The notes below the pieces were generated by a model. That model did not search any database. It was not told the origin of the DNA and saw only the letters and a list, made by a program, of their open reading frames with translations. From Melioribacteraceae bacterium (GTDB taxonomy: Bacteria; Bacteroidota; Ignavibacteria; Ignavibacteriales; Melioribacteraceae), in contig DAOSDY010000003.1 in the NCBI GenBank assembly GCA_035362835.1, positions 358,059-422,058 of the forward strand: a stretch of DNA of 64,000 nucleotides, given 5' to 3'. Made by a program: the position numbers and the translations under genes. Below, piece by piece: positions 44,947 to 54,902 of the stretch. Numbering within the stretch: position 1 is the first letter of the stretch; every line of letters begins with the position of its first letter.

Positions 44947-47046
44947 TTAGTCAAGCAGAATAAAATCAATTTCTCTTTTTTCATTATCTACGCGGACCAA
45001 TTTTACATTCACTTTATCTCCTAACCGAATTCTTCTTCCGGTCCTTTTACCGGTTATGGAGTAATTCTTTTCGTCGAACGTATAATAATCATCTTCCAGA
45101 TCCCTGTATCTTATCAATCCCTCGGCCAGATTCTGGTTAAGCTCAATGAAAATTCCAAAGCTTGTAATTCCGGAAACAACACCGTGAAATTCAGTTCCTA
45201 CTTTACCCCGCAAATATTCAATTTGTTTCAACTTCACGGAAAGGCGCTCGGCGTTTATAGCATTTCTTTCCATCGCAGAAGAATGATTGCAAATTTCTTC
45301 TAAATCTTCTATAGAAAAATTTTTCTCTGTATTATTCTTCAAATACCTGAAAATCAAATTATGAACAATAAGATCCGGAAAACGGCGAATAGGAGAGGTA
45401 AAATGGGTATAATGTTTAAATCCCAGACCGTAATGCCCTATATTATTTGTCGAATAAACCGCCTTTGCCATCGATCTAATTGCAATTTCATTTATAACTG
45501 CTTCCTCTTCCGTCCCTTCGCAGCTCTCAAGAAGTTTTTGAAACTGTTCTGATTTGCTTGCTGAGTTCGGATCAAATGAATATCCCAACGATTTAACGAA
45601 TCGAGAAAATTCAATTATTTTTTCCTTATCGGGCAGATCATGTATCCTATAAACAAACGGAATCTGAATTTTGTTCTTTAAGGGTTTAATATGTTCTGCA
45701 ACAATCTGATTGGCCAGAAGCATGAATTCTTCAATTAGATTATTGCTCTCCCTTACCTCTTTAATTTTAATATCTACAGGGATACCACTTTCGTCAAGTT
45801 TAAAGACAACTTCGGGAGAAAAAAAGTTTATACTTCCTTTTTTTATTCTCTTGGCTCTCAGTTTCCTTGCGAGCTTGTTTAATAAGAGCACTCTATCGGC
45901 ATAATCACCTTTTTCAGTTTCGATAATCTTCTGGGCTTCTTCATATGTGAATCGCCTTTTACTGTTGATCACGGATTTAACTATCTGATAAGAGACAACT
46001 TTTCCGTTCGGTGTCATTTCGGCTATTACGGAAAATGTCAATCGGTCTTTGTTTGGAACCAGGGAACAAACAATGTTCGATAATTTCTCAGGAAGCATCG
46101 GGATAACCTTGCCTACCAGATAAACACTGGTAGCACGATTAAGAGCTTCCTTATAAATGGGGGAATTTTCGGTAACATAATGGCTTACATCAGCAATATG
46201 AATTCCTACTGAAAAATTTCCATTGGCAAGAGTTTCAATTGAAACCGCGTCGTCGAAATCTTTTGCGTCCTCAGGATCAATTGTAATAGTAACCGAATCC
46301 CGAAGATCGAGCCTTTTTTTGATTTCGGATTCCGGAATCGATTCTGAAATTGAATCCGCATTCTTCAATACTTTATCTGTGAACTTGTATGAGAGTCCGA
46401 ATTCCCTTGCAATTGATGCTATTTCGGCATCGTAACTGCCGGCTTTGCCAAGTAACTCTAGAATATGTCCCTCCGGGTTCAGATCAGGTGAACTCCATTC
46501 AATTTTCCCGGCAACAACCTTATCGCCGGAACTGGCGCCTTTCAGATTTTCCGGCGGGATATAAATATCGCGGTGGATTTTCTTGTTGTCGGGTACTACA
46601 AAAAAGAAAGATCTGCTCTTCTCCAATCTACCTACAATCTCAGTTTGCTTTCTTTCAACAATCTCAACAATCTGTCCTTCTATGTTCTTACCGTGTTTCT
46701 TCGACAGAAGATTTACATGAACAATATCACCGTCGAAAGCCGTACCAAGATTTTTCCCCGATATGAACACATCTGTTTTATATGTTTGATCTTTCAGCAC
46801 TACAAACCCGTAATCGCCTTCACCAACAATCTGAAGCTGGCCGATAAGTTTATCACTTCCGAAACTGCTGAGTGAATATCTCTTACCCTGCTTTTCAAGA
46901 TAACCTTCCTCGGTAAGCTTATACAAAACGCTTTTAAGTTCTGCGTAAGCATATTCTTCTGTAATTCCAAAATGCTTCGCAATTTCTTTCCCTTTTACTT
47001 TAAGGGAAGGATGATTTTTAAAGAATGATTTTATTTCTTTTTTCAT
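44947..47046 (-). CDS. rnr: Ribonuclease R
   Basis: A processive 3'-5' exoribonuclease that degrades structured RNA. The 699 residues show a winged-helix-like N-terminus, two cold-shock domains, an RNB catalytic domain with ITIDPEDAKDFDDAVS (metal-binding Asp residues), HYTHFTSPIRRFPDL, and a C-terminal S1 domain (GVVSGITSFGIFIEL). It starts in the stop of tamB (TAATG) and precedes the peptidase-propeller-barrel gene by about 24 bases, so it is embedded in an envelope operon. Confidence 0.97.
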   Translation of the reverse strand: MKKEIKSFFKNHPSLKVKGKEIAKHFGITEEYAYAELKSVLYKLTEEGYLEKQGKRYSLSSFGSDKLIGQLQIVGEGDYGFVVLKDQTYKTDVFISGKNLGTAFDGDIVHVNLLSKKHGKNIEGQIVEIVERKQTEIVGRLEKSRSFFFVVPDNKKIHRDIYIPPENLKGASSGDKVVAGKIEWSSPDLNPEGHILELLGKAGSYDAEIASIAREFGLSYKFTDKVLKNADSISESIPESEIKKRLDLRDSVTITIDPEDAKDFDDAVSIETLANGNFSVGIHIADVSHYVTENSPIYKEALNRATSVYLVGKVIPMLPEKLSNIVCSLVPNKDRLTFSVIAEMTPNGKVVSYQIVKSVINSKRRFTYEEAQKIIETEKGDYADRVLLLNKLARKLRAKRIKKGSINFFSPEVVFKLDESGIPVDIKIKEVRESNNLIEEFMLLANQIVAEHIKPLKNKIQIPFVYRIHDLPDKEKIIEFSRFVKSLGYSFDPNSASKSEQFQKLLESCEGTEEEAVINEIAIRSMAKAVYSTNNIGHYGLGFKHYTHFTSPIRRFPDLIVHNLIFRYLKNNTEKNFSIEDLEEICNHSSAMERNAINAERLSVKLKQIEYLRGKVGTEFHGVVSGITSFGIFIELNQNLAEGLIRYRDLEDDYYTFDEKNYSITGKRTGRRIRLGDKVNVKLVRVDNEKREIDFILLD

Positions 47047-50000
47047 TAGAACTCGAATTTATATTTTAATGCCATCTCGTTTATTTTTTCGTCAATAACA
47101 TATGTCTGACCAATAGGATCTTTTCTTTCCAGTCTTATTAAAAATCTCGGATTGAATAAGTATTCGATCTTAAGATTTGCTTTGCCAATATTCTGAAATA
47201 CTTCCGTTGTACCGCCGAAACTGTATCTCAGGTTCTGAATCCTTCCCGACAGACTGAACTTGGTGTAATCTCCGGCCTGGCTGATTTGAATATTATTAAC
47301 GAGATCTCCCACTGCCGAATTTACGAAACTTGTAAGAACAGATCCGAGGAATGATGTAGCGGTATTTCCGATAGCATTCGTCTGACCGGCAACCTGGGCC
47401 CTGTCCTGTGCCGTTAAATCATCCTTAAATTTCCCGATTAGTATAAACGAAAACGCATCGGCATAGTCGTAACGTGATTCTCTTACATTATTCTGAATAT
47501 TCCGGGAGCCGACATAAACACCCATACTTTCCGGATTGCCGGCAAGGTTTTTACCGAGGTCATTCAGTGGTCCTGCTATTTTTATTTTAACGGCTACTTC
47601 CTGGGGAGCAGCACTGGAATTGCGCGGATCGATGTAATCGTTTTTATATGTAGCGATTATATCGAGATAAGGATTTGTGATATCGGTTTCGAAACGGATC
47701 TTTCCTTCGGCATCGAAAGTCTTAAAGAACTCGAGTTTGGAACCGGGCATAAGGTCAAAAGCTCCCTGCGCTCTAACTTCTCCGGCAACACTTTCGTAAT
47801 TCAAATCGCCTCTCATTTCAACAAGAAGTTTCTGATTTACTGCCTGTGAAAGAATAATATTAACACGTGCGCTGTTCTCAACTTTTACACCGATCTCATA
47901 ATCAAGACGAATCGATTCATCGCCGTTATTATCAACTCCCTTTGCTTCGCTTTCCAGTATTTCCTGAAATCGAACCTGCTCAAGATCTAACTTGCTGGAA
48001 TCTACTACGTAGATTACATTATAATTACTGCTTGCTACGGTTGATTGATCCGATGTTGTAAGAGTAAGGTTGGTTTCTTTAAGCAGAATATCACCTCTGA
48101 AGAATAACCTGTTGTTCCGGAGTGTTAAGATCCAGTCGTCTCCTGTCCCGATCTTAAGGTCCCCGTAAAGTAACGGGCTTGTAGACCTGGAAAGATCGCT
48201 GAATAATGCCAGATCGCCGTTGAAACGGATTGACATATCCTTCGGCTTAAATCCGTCAAACACAATTGATCCGCTCCCTTTAATACGTCCTGGAAACCTC
48301 GTACCTCCTGCGTTGGCAATTACAAGAGAATCGATCTGCAATCCCTGTCTTTCGAAGTTTAGTCTGAGATCGCAGCTGTAGGGAAGATTAGTGTCTTTGG
48401 ATAAGAAATATCCGTCATTTAGACTTAGGTAACCTGAGAAAACAGGATTATCGAGGCGTCCTTTAATTGACAGGTCGGTTAAAAGAATTCCTCTCTGATC
48501 AGCGATGTTAGGAAGGAGATTGGCAAACGATCTTAAATCGAAATCGCGAGAATAAATTTTTAAATCCATCTCCTTTGTATCGCTAATTCTTTTTTCAACC
48601 GTCGCAAAACTCAAATCGATCGGAATAGTGCCGTTCAAAGTTAAAAGAGGTTTATCCGTATTGTAAGTTGAATCGATAAAGCGGATATCGGTCGATACGG
48701 TTTTATTAAGATAACGGATTGAACCGTCGAGGTAACCGAGCTTGTGATTACCATAAGTCAGATTATTTAGTTTTACAGATGTGTTGATATAAGGGTCATC
48801 AAAACTTCCGCTTATGGTTGCTTTGAGGTCGGCATCCGCTTTCAGTTTGTAATCGTCCTGGCCGAATAAATACCGGCTCAAAATCTTACCCGAAATATTG
48901 TTAGCCAGCAGCTGAAGATTTTGATCCCCGCTGCTTTCTATCGAACCCTTGAAACTTATTGAGGAAGTATCATTGTAAAGAGTGCAGTTGGCAATATTGA
49001 ACCGGAAAGGATTAAAGAAAATATCAATTGTGTCTTTGTTTGTCCATAACAGTCCGTCATAATCTGCTTTAATACTACCGATCCTGATCTGCTGCTCAAC
49101 GGGTTTCATGAGTATGAAACCGCTGGCTTGAGCGTGAATTAGATCTTCAAAATTTGCCGAGGCGTCAAAAAATAATCTGCTCTCATTGAATTTTAGATTG
49201 GCTGCAATGTCCTTAATGTAACTTCCGGCATAAAATCTTTTACCGGTTAACAGAGCGGAACCGGAAAGCTTGTCGAATGCAGCATGGCGGTTGTCCCTTA
49301 CAAAATTCAGCTCCGTAACAAGATCGGAAAGATATAATGTTGAATTCTCTTCTGTAAAAACAAGATAATCGAGATCCAGTTTAGAATTAATCATAAAGTT
49401 CGGGGGACTGTTATCAACCGAACCGGAACCCGATCCCATAATATCGAATCTTTCGAAACCGATCAGTTCTGTAATTAGGGCGAAGTCTTTGAAATTAAAA
49501 TCGAAATTAAATTTTAAATCCTTGTTTATGATATCCGGAAGAATTTCTTCGGTATATAGATCGGACGAACCGGATTCCATCACCGAAAGTGGATTAAGCT
49601 CTTTCAGTTTGTTTGTAATAATTCTTGAAATTGTTTCCCCTTCAAAAGCCACAATGTCGATAGCGTCTTTGAAAGAGAATTCCCCGTCAATTTTAAAATC
49701 AACGAAATCTGATCCGAATTTTATCTCCCTGTATGAAGAATCTTTTGTGAATGTAACGTCGATACTTGAATTGTGAATTTTGGTACCCCGGTATTTCGAC
49801 GAATCGATTCCGATTGAAAAGATTCCTGTCAGCTCATCGGGATTGAAATTTTTACCTTCGGCACTGAAATAGAAATTCAGATCGCTTTTATAATCCCCCT
49901 CGATAAAAGAGGAGAGGTCAAGGCGATTCAAACTGCCAAGAAAACTGAACGCCGGAATCGTATCGTTATCGAAACTTAAATCTCCTGTAATAAGAGCTTC

Positions 50001-51551
50001 GGAGTTTTTACTTTTCCCGCTCATTTCTATATCAATTTTTCTATCGGCGGCTTTCGATATAATATGAAAATTATCGATGGGAATTTCCCTGAACCTTGAT
50101 GCGGTTGAAATGAGGTTGAAATTATAATTAAGATCCATAGGGGAAGTACCCCGGCCAATCAAATTACCTTTGGAGTTGAGCGCAGTTGTAATTCCAATAA
50201 CCGGATTGAGGTCTATATTCTCCGTCTCGAATTTTATATCGTACGTCATAGGCTCTTTTTCAAGATTCATAGCAACTTCGAATTTGAGAGAGCCGTTTTC
50301 AATATTACCGGAGAAGACAGATTTGAAATTAACCGGTTCTCCCTCGTAATCAATATTTACTCCGCTTACTTTAAGCTGTGCGAACTCGGGTAACTTTAAC
50401 GCAGGCAGGAGTGCATTTACATCTCTGTAATTAATGTCTGTATCCTTTATTTGCGCTTTAATGAATAGATCCTCTGGACGGTTGAGATTTAAAACCTGTC
50501 CGCCTATTTCAAAATGAGTTGACCTGTAATCCACAGCGAGCTTCTCAATCGAAAATCCTCCGAATTTGCCTCTGGCTTTCAATTCGATTGAAGGATCTCC
50601 TTTTAATATTTCCGTTGCATCTATGAAAGAGGAAAGGTCGTCAAAGTTGAATGAAGATGCGTCAAGATTGATTGAAAGAGGGTAGTTCTTAAAATCTTCA
50701 AGTTCTACATTTCCAAATAGATTTAAACTGTCGAGACGCGCATCAATCCGGACATCGCTGCTGTCGGTAATAAATGCGAAATTGGTTACAGAGGCAAAAT
50801 CTTTTGTAACCGCAAATTCGCCCGAGATGTTCTGGAGTCTGAAACGGTTAAGGTTCGGTTTAAATGAAAGCTCGTTTAATACCAGAAGAAAATCTGAATT
50901 TGGTATGTCGATGAAAGCTTGAGCGGAGAGAAAAAGTTTATTTATGCGCAAATCGTCAAAGTTAACTGTCTTGTAAACCGCATTTGAATTAATGTTCGGA
51001 TATGACTGCTGAATGACAGCAATGTTTTTAAGCTGAAGGTCGTTAACCTGAACATAAAACGAGAATTCCGATTTGGCGGTATCCTCCTCGGAAGGGGGGG
51101 ATAATTTCTCGTAATTCCAATTGCCGTCCTGATCCTGCAGCAGTTTTATTTTTGCATCCTCTATAAGAATCTTTCTAAAAAAAATCTTTTTTAGAAGTAG
51201 TTGAAGAGGACTGGTTTTTATTTCTATTTTCTTTGCGGTAAAAAGTGTATCTCCGGATGTTGTAAGTACAGTGTTACGCAGGAAAATTGAAGTGAGAATT
51301 GTTCCTTCAATCTTCTCAATGTAGAGTTTTCCGTTTATTGAAGAGCTGATTTCGGAGATCAGGGTATTACGTAAGAATTCCCTGAATGTGCCGGTCTGAG
51401 AAAAGCCGAGAAAGAGAACCAGAAGAAAAATAACGGCAAGAAAAAAGAGTATGAAGACATTGATTATTCTCCGGAAAACCGATCGCTTCTTCTTCTCAGG
51501 CGGTTTCTCTTCTGCCTTTATTTCATTCGGTTTTACTTCCTGATCTTCCAT
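47046..51551 (-). CDS. tamB: TamB/AsmA-like intermembrane lipid transport protein (DUF490)
   Basis: A 1501-residue protein with a single N-terminal anchor (about 27-47) after a charged Lys/Glu-rich segment. The rest is a long series of beta-strands forming a groove expected to bridge inner and outer membranes. The C-terminal TamB (DUF490) domain is recognised by FRGDILLKETNLTL, RGDLNYESVAGEV, DIIATYKNDYID and the ending MALKYKFEF. TamB proteins move phospholipids to the outer membrane and work with BamA-related TamA. It starts in the stop of rfaE2 (TAATG) and shares the operon with bamA and lpx genes. Confidence 0.92.
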   Translation of the reverse strand: MEDQEVKPNEIKAEEKPPEKKKRSVFRRIINVFILFFLAVIFLLVLFLGFSQTGTFREFLRNTLISEISSSINGKLYIEKIEGTILTSIFLRNTVLTTSGDTLFTAKKIEIKTSPLQLLLKKIFFRKILIEDAKIKLLQDQDGNWNYEKLSPPSEEDTAKSEFSFYVQVNDLQLKNIAVIQQSYPNINSNAVYKTVNFDDLRINKLFLSAQAFIDIPNSDFLLVLNELSFKPNLNRFRLQNISGEFAVTKDFASVTNFAFITDSSDVRIDARLDSLNLFGNVELEDFKNYPLSINLDASSFNFDDLSSFIDATEILKGDPSIELKARGKFGGFSIEKLAVDYRSTHFEIGGQVLNLNRPEDLFIKAQIKDTDINYRDVNALLPALKLPEFAQLKVSGVNIDYEGEPVNFKSVFSGNIENGSLKFEVAMNLEKEPMTYDIKFETENIDLNPVIGITTALNSKGNLIGRGTSPMDLNYNFNLISTASRFREIPIDNFHIISKAADRKIDIEMSGKSKNSEALITGDLSFDNDTIPAFSFLGSLNRLDLSSFIEGDYKSDLNFYFSAEGKNFNPDELTGIFSIGIDSSKYRGTKIHNSSIDVTFTKDSSYREIKFGSDFVDFKIDGEFSFKDAIDIVAFEGETISRIITNKLKELNPLSVMESGSSDLYTEEILPDIINKDLKFNFDFNFKDFALITELIGFERFDIMGSGSGSVDNSPPNFMINSKLDLDYLVFTEENSTLYLSDLVTELNFVRDNRHAAFDKLSGSALLTGKRFYAGSYIKDIAANLKFNESRLFFDASANFEDLIHAQASGFILMKPVEQQIRIGSIKADYDGLLWTNKDTIDIFFNPFRFNIANCTLYNDTSSISFKGSIESSGDQNLQLLANNISGKILSRYLFGQDDYKLKADADLKATISGSFDDPYINTSVKLNNLTYGNHKLGYLDGSIRYLNKTVSTDIRFIDSTYNTDKPLLTLNGTIPIDLSFATVEKRISDTKEMDLKIYSRDFDLRSFANLLPNIADQRGILLTDLSIKGRLDNPVFSGYLSLNDGYFLSKDTNLPYSCDLRLNFERQGLQIDSLVIANAGGTRFPGRIKGSGSIVFDGFKPKDMSIRFNGDLALFSDLSRSTSPLLYGDLKIGTGDDWILTLRNNRLFFRGDILLKETNLTLTTSDQSTVASSNYNVIYVVDSSKLDLEQVRFQEILESEAKGVDNNGDESIRLDYEIGVKVENSARVNIILSQAVNQKLLVEMRGDLNYESVAGEVRAQGAFDLMPGSKLEFFKTFDAEGKIRFETDITNPYLDIIATYKNDYIDPRNSSAAPQEVAVKIKIAGPLNDLGKNLAGNPESMGVYVGSRNIQNNVRESRYDYADAFSFILIGKFKDDLTAQDRAQVAGQTNAIGNTATSFLGSVLTSFVNSAVGDLVNNIQISQAGDYTKFSLSGRIQNLRYSFGGTTEVFQNIGKANLKIEYLFNPRFLIRLERKDPIGQTYVIDEKINEMALKYKFEF

Positions 51552-52030
51552 TATCCGCCAAATCTTTCAAGAATAGTTTTGATAATGCCTGAAGTCGATT
51601 GAAAATTTACAAATTCAATAGTTTCCACTTTACCCCCGGCAGCTTCTACAATATCCCTTCCAACAATATTCTCAATATTCCAATCGGCTCCTTTAACAAG
51701 TATATCTGGAACAATTTTCTTTATTGTCTCGAACGGTGTATCTTCTTCAAATTTTGTAACGTAATCGACAGCTTTAAGATTCGCTATAACGAAAGCCCTT
51801 TCGTTGAAGGGTACTATAGGCCTTTTGCTTCCTTTGATCCTGGCAACAGATTCATCGGAGTTTAATGCAACAATCAAAACATCGCCGAACAATTTTGCCT
51901 TGGAAAGATAATCCACATGACCTGCATGAAGAATGTCGAAACATCCGTTTGTAAAGACAATTTTCCTGTTCTGTTTTTTTAATTCTCCTCTGATCAGTAC
52001 AAGTTCGTCGACTGTTTTAAAATTATTCAT
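51551..52030 (-). CDS. rfaE2: D-glycero-beta-D-manno-heptose 1-phosphate adenylyltransferase
   Basis: A nucleotidyltransferase of 159 residues that activates heptose for the LPS inner core. TNGCFDILHAGHVDYL is the adenylyltransferase signature, and later KGADWNIENIVG and TSGIIKTI are typical of RfaE domain 2. In E. coli this domain is fused to RfaE1 as HldE; here the two are separate adjacent genes that overlap by 4 bases. The heptose isomerase and GmhB are not in the window. Confidence 0.96.
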   Translation of the reverse strand: MNNFKTVDELVLIRGELKKQNRKIVFTNGCFDILHAGHVDYLSKAKLFGDVLIVALNSDESVARIKGSKRPIVPFNERAFVIANLKAVDYVTKFEEDTPFETIKKIVPDILVKGADWNIENIVGRDIVEAAGGKVETIEFVNFQSTSGIIKTILERFGG

Positions 52031-53022
52031 TTCAATTCCCCGATAACTGCATCAAAAAGTTTCTTCTGGTCAATTGGAACTATACCAACATCCTCGCATA
52101 CGAGTCCGCCGGCAAAGTTTGCGAGATATGCCGCATCATAAATACCGGCACCTGCAGTAAGAGCCATAGTAAGAGTTGATATAACGGTATCTCCGGCGCC
52201 CGAAACATCGGCAACCTTTCTGGCCTTTGTAGGTATTCTGCGTTCGGATTTCCCTTTCTCGAACAGAGCGATCCCTTCAGCCCCCAGTGTAAGGAGTACA
52301 TACTTTGCTTTTATATTTTCGAGGAGACTTTTGCCTGCCCTGGAAATATCATGAGCCGATTTTATTTTGATTCCTAATGCGTCTTCAGTTTCCTTTCTGT
52401 TCGGTTTAAAGACTGTTACATCCCGGTAAGTAAAGAAGTTGTTGAATTTTGGATCGACGGTAATGATTTTTTTCGATTCCGCAGCAATAGAGATTATACT
52501 GGAAATAAAGTTTTGAGTTAGAACACCCTTGTTGTAATCCTGAAGAATTATTGCGTCAATTTTTTTTATTTCCTTTTTCAAAAAGGAGAGAAGTTTGTTT
52601 TCAATTTTTGAGCTGATCGGAAAAGTGCTTTCCCTGTCGATTCTTACAACATGCTGATTATCTGCAATCACTCTGGTTTTGGATGTAGTAGATCTTTCTT
52701 TATCCGGAATCATTCCCTGGTCGTTTATCCCGCTTTTGCTCATAAGATTTCTGATCAGTTTTGCATCGCTGTCGATGCCGACGACACCGAGCGGAATTGG
52801 AATTCCGCCGAGCGTTAAAATATTATATGCTACATTAAGAGCGCCGCCGAATCTGGAGAACTCATTATCAACCTCTACAACCGGGACTGGTGCTTCCGGA
52901 GAAATTCTCTGCACATTACCCCAATAGTAACAATCGAGCATCATGTCGCCGATTACTGCAATTTTCTTACCGTTGAAATTGTTTTGAATTGCTTTCAGTT
53001 TTTTTAGAGAAGTATTAAGCAT
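52027..53022 (-). CDS. rfaE1: D-glycero-beta-D-manno-heptose-7-phosphate kinase
   Basis: A PfkB-family sugar kinase of 331 residues. DMMLDCYYWGNVQRISPEAPVP begins the RfaE1 signature, RFGGALNVAYN follows, and DVSGAGDTVISTL holds the catalytic Asp. The gene phosphorylates heptose 7-phosphate at C1, the step before RfaE2. The start at 53022 has AAGGAG 7 bases ahead and overlaps the upstream stop (TGATG); the ATG-like start at 53043 is rejected. Only the first 20 residues of the signature are quoted here as key letters DCYYWG. Confidence 0.95.
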   Translation of the reverse strand: MLNTSLKKLKAIQNNFNGKKIAVIGDMMLDCYYWGNVQRISPEAPVPVVEVDNEFSRFGGALNVAYNILTLGGIPIPLGVVGIDSDAKLIRNLMSKSGINDQGMIPDKERSTTSKTRVIADNQHVVRIDRESTFPISSKIENKLLSFLKKEIKKIDAIILQDYNKGVLTQNFISSIISIAAESKKIITVDPKFNNFFTYRDVTVFKPNRKETEDALGIKIKSAHDISRAGKSLLENIKAKYVLLTLGAEGIALFEKGKSERRIPTKARKVADVSGAGDTVISTLTMALTAGAGIYDAAYLANFAGGLVCEDVGIVPIDQKKLFDAVIGELK

Positions 53023-54092
53023 CACTTTTCTCCTTCTGTCCATTGAGCAAGGCGGTTAAAGAAATTTATTTTTATAAGTCCTTTATCTGTACCAAGCCAA
53101 AGGAAGGTACCGTCAAAAAATAATTTATTTATTGTCTGAGGAATCCTTTCATCCCTAACCGGAATAACCTGGTTCGATATCCGGTTGATCAATACTAATC
53201 CCCGCCCGTATGTTTCCTTGGTAGCTTTACCGAATTGATAAAGAGCGGCCCATATAAAATTTCCTGTAAGTTCGAGGTCATTAATTCCGTTTCCGGATAA
53301 TCCTTTTGAGTCGTCGAATCTTAACCAGTCGTTTTTCCTGTTGAAACGGAAAAGTCCCCCGAGGTTGAATTCGGGCCGTTCGGCCGTAATAAATTCATCC
53401 AATCCGATCCATAGATTATTCCGTTCGCTCATCAGGGCCGAAATCGAAATCTGTTCTCCCTCGCCGTTAAAATAGTTAAATCTGTTGTCATAAAAAGTGA
53501 TCGCTCCCGGTTCATTCAGGTCCCTCAATTTGTCATATTTATGAAGGCCTGCCTCAGTACCGAACCAGACCAGACTGTCGCCGTCCACTTTGATGGTTTT
53601 GATTGTGTTTGTTTTCTGGTTGCCCCGGATTGTCAAATCGTAATCGGTGAACCGTCTGGTCTTCTCGTCATACTTAGTTAGATATTGAAATCTCCCGATC
53701 CAAACAACTTTTTCGAAATCGTCGTATGCAATTGAACGGATCCAGTTGCTAAGCTGCCCACCCAGGCCGAACTTCCTTTTTGTCCAACTATTTCTTTTCT
53801 TATCGTAAATGAAAAGCCCGTCGATTGAGCCGGCCCAGACATATTCGTTATTTGCAGCAACGCAGTAAAAAAAATCGTGTTGCAGGTTATTCTTCGAAGT
53901 GGAGAATTGATCCCATCGATTTTCTTTTTTCAGATAGCGGAAGAGGCCGTTACCGTTTGTAGCGAACCAGATTTCGTTACCCTGTGAAGAAATATCCGTA
54001 ACATCCGAACCATTTAAAAAGAAATCGAATTCAAAATCATTCTGACCGGATAGTGTTATGCTTATTAAAAAGAAGAGGATTATTTTTTTCAT
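53022..54092 (-). CDS. Secreted seven-bladed beta-propeller protein (two-component-regulator propeller repeats)
   Basis: A 356-residue protein with a signal peptide (1-16) and seven propeller repeats, each with an Ile/Val/Leu-Trp-x-Gly pattern: IWFATNGNGLF, VWAGSIDGLF, VWIGRFQYL, VWFGTEAGLH, LWIGLDEF, IWAALYQF and LWLGTDKGL. Such repeats normally form the sensor part of hybrid two-component kinases; here there is no membrane helix after the signal or kinase domain, so it is a lone propeller. The start at 54092 gives a clean signal peptide; 54131 would add a non-signal extension. It lies in the envelope operon before the heptose genes; function unknown. Confidence 0.75.
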   Translation of the reverse strand: MKKIILFFLISITLSGQNDFEFDFFLNGSDVTDISSQGNEIWFATNGNGLFRYLKKENRWDQFSTSKNNLQHDFFYCVAANNEYVWAGSIDGLFIYDKKRNSWTKRKFGLGGQLSNWIRSIAYDDFEKVVWIGRFQYLTKYDEKTRRFTDYDLTIRGNQKTNTIKTIKVDGDSLVWFGTEAGLHKYDKLRDLNEPGAITFYDNRFNYFNGEGEQISISALMSERNNLWIGLDEFITAERPEFNLGGLFRFNRKNDWLRFDDSKGLSGNGINDLELTGNFIWAALYQFGKATKETYGRGLVLINRISNQVIPVRDERIPQTINKLFFDGTFLWLGTDKGLIKINFFNRLAQWTEGEK

Positions 54093-54176
54093 TATTTCAA
54101 AATGATTTAATTTCAGCCGGAAATTTAACATTAAGATAGAAGTTTATGAAGTGAATAATTTATGCTTCCGGGTCTG

Positions 54177-54902
54177 TTATGCAAAATTTATTTGCCACTC
54201 GGATTCAAATCCGCGGATAAGACAGGAGGAGAGTTTGGGATAGTCGACTTTCTCATTCAGTATCGATTCTATTTCAATTGTTTTCTGATTTAACTCGGCT
54301 TGGAGAACATGCTTTAGGTCGTCATTGGAATTAATATATTCAACAAGTTTTTTATGGAATGTACCGCACAATATCGATCCATGCTGCAGAATCACTTTAT
54401 TCAATTTTCGTTGTGCACTGCCGATAATTTTTTTCCCGGCAAATTTCACTTCGTTTTTTGCAGTGCTTCCGAAGCAGAGAACTCCGGATGGTTGTTTGAG
54501 CAGACCTGGAAAGTCGGGCTGAAGCTTTTCGAGTTCAGAGTTGGCCAGCAGGGGATTGTAAAATTCAAGCCCTTTAATCAGAGCATTTGAGATTTTCTCG
54601 TAGATTTCCCGTGGGGATAAGGATTTACCGATAGGCATTACAACCGAATAAGTAATCTCTTCGGCGTGAAGAATAGCCCTTCCGCCAGTAGGACGTTTTA
54701 CCACCTCAATATTATCCAGATGGGCTTTGGCAATATTAATATCCTCAAAACTCTGGTTTGCACCCAGCGAGATACAGTAGGGCTGCCACCTGTAGAGTCT
54801 GAAAAATGCTTCGTCAGGTTTGCAGGATTGAGCAAGGTTAAGATCGAAGTCCATGTTAAAGCTTCCGGAAGAACTCCCGGTCTTAATTAACTGCCACTTC
54901 AT
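54177..54902 (-). CDS. Lipoate/biotin protein ligase family protein (LplA-like catalytic domain only)
   Basis: A 241-residue BPL/LplA/LipB-fold protein. RPTGGRAILHAEEITYSV is the lipoyl-ligase signature, and GKKIIGSAQRK includes the conserved Lys. The separate accessory domain of E. coli LplA is absent, so the protein could be a lipoate ligase, an octanoyltransferase (LipM-like) or an amidotransferase. It begins inside the lpxA stop region (4-base overlap), so a lipoylation enzyme is co-transcribed with lipid A genes. Confidence 0.85.
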   Translation of the reverse strand: MKWQLIKTGSSSGSFNMDFDLNLAQSCKPDEAFFRLYRWQPYCISLGANQSFEDINIAKAHLDNIEVVKRPTGGRAILHAEEITYSVVMPIGKSLSPREIYEKISNALIKGLEFYNPLLANSELEKLQPDFPGLLKQPSGVLCFGSTAKNEVKFAGKKIIGSAQRKLNKVILQHGSILCGTFHKKLVEYINSNDDLKHVLQAELNQKTIEIESILNEKVDYPKLSSCLIRGFESEWQINFA

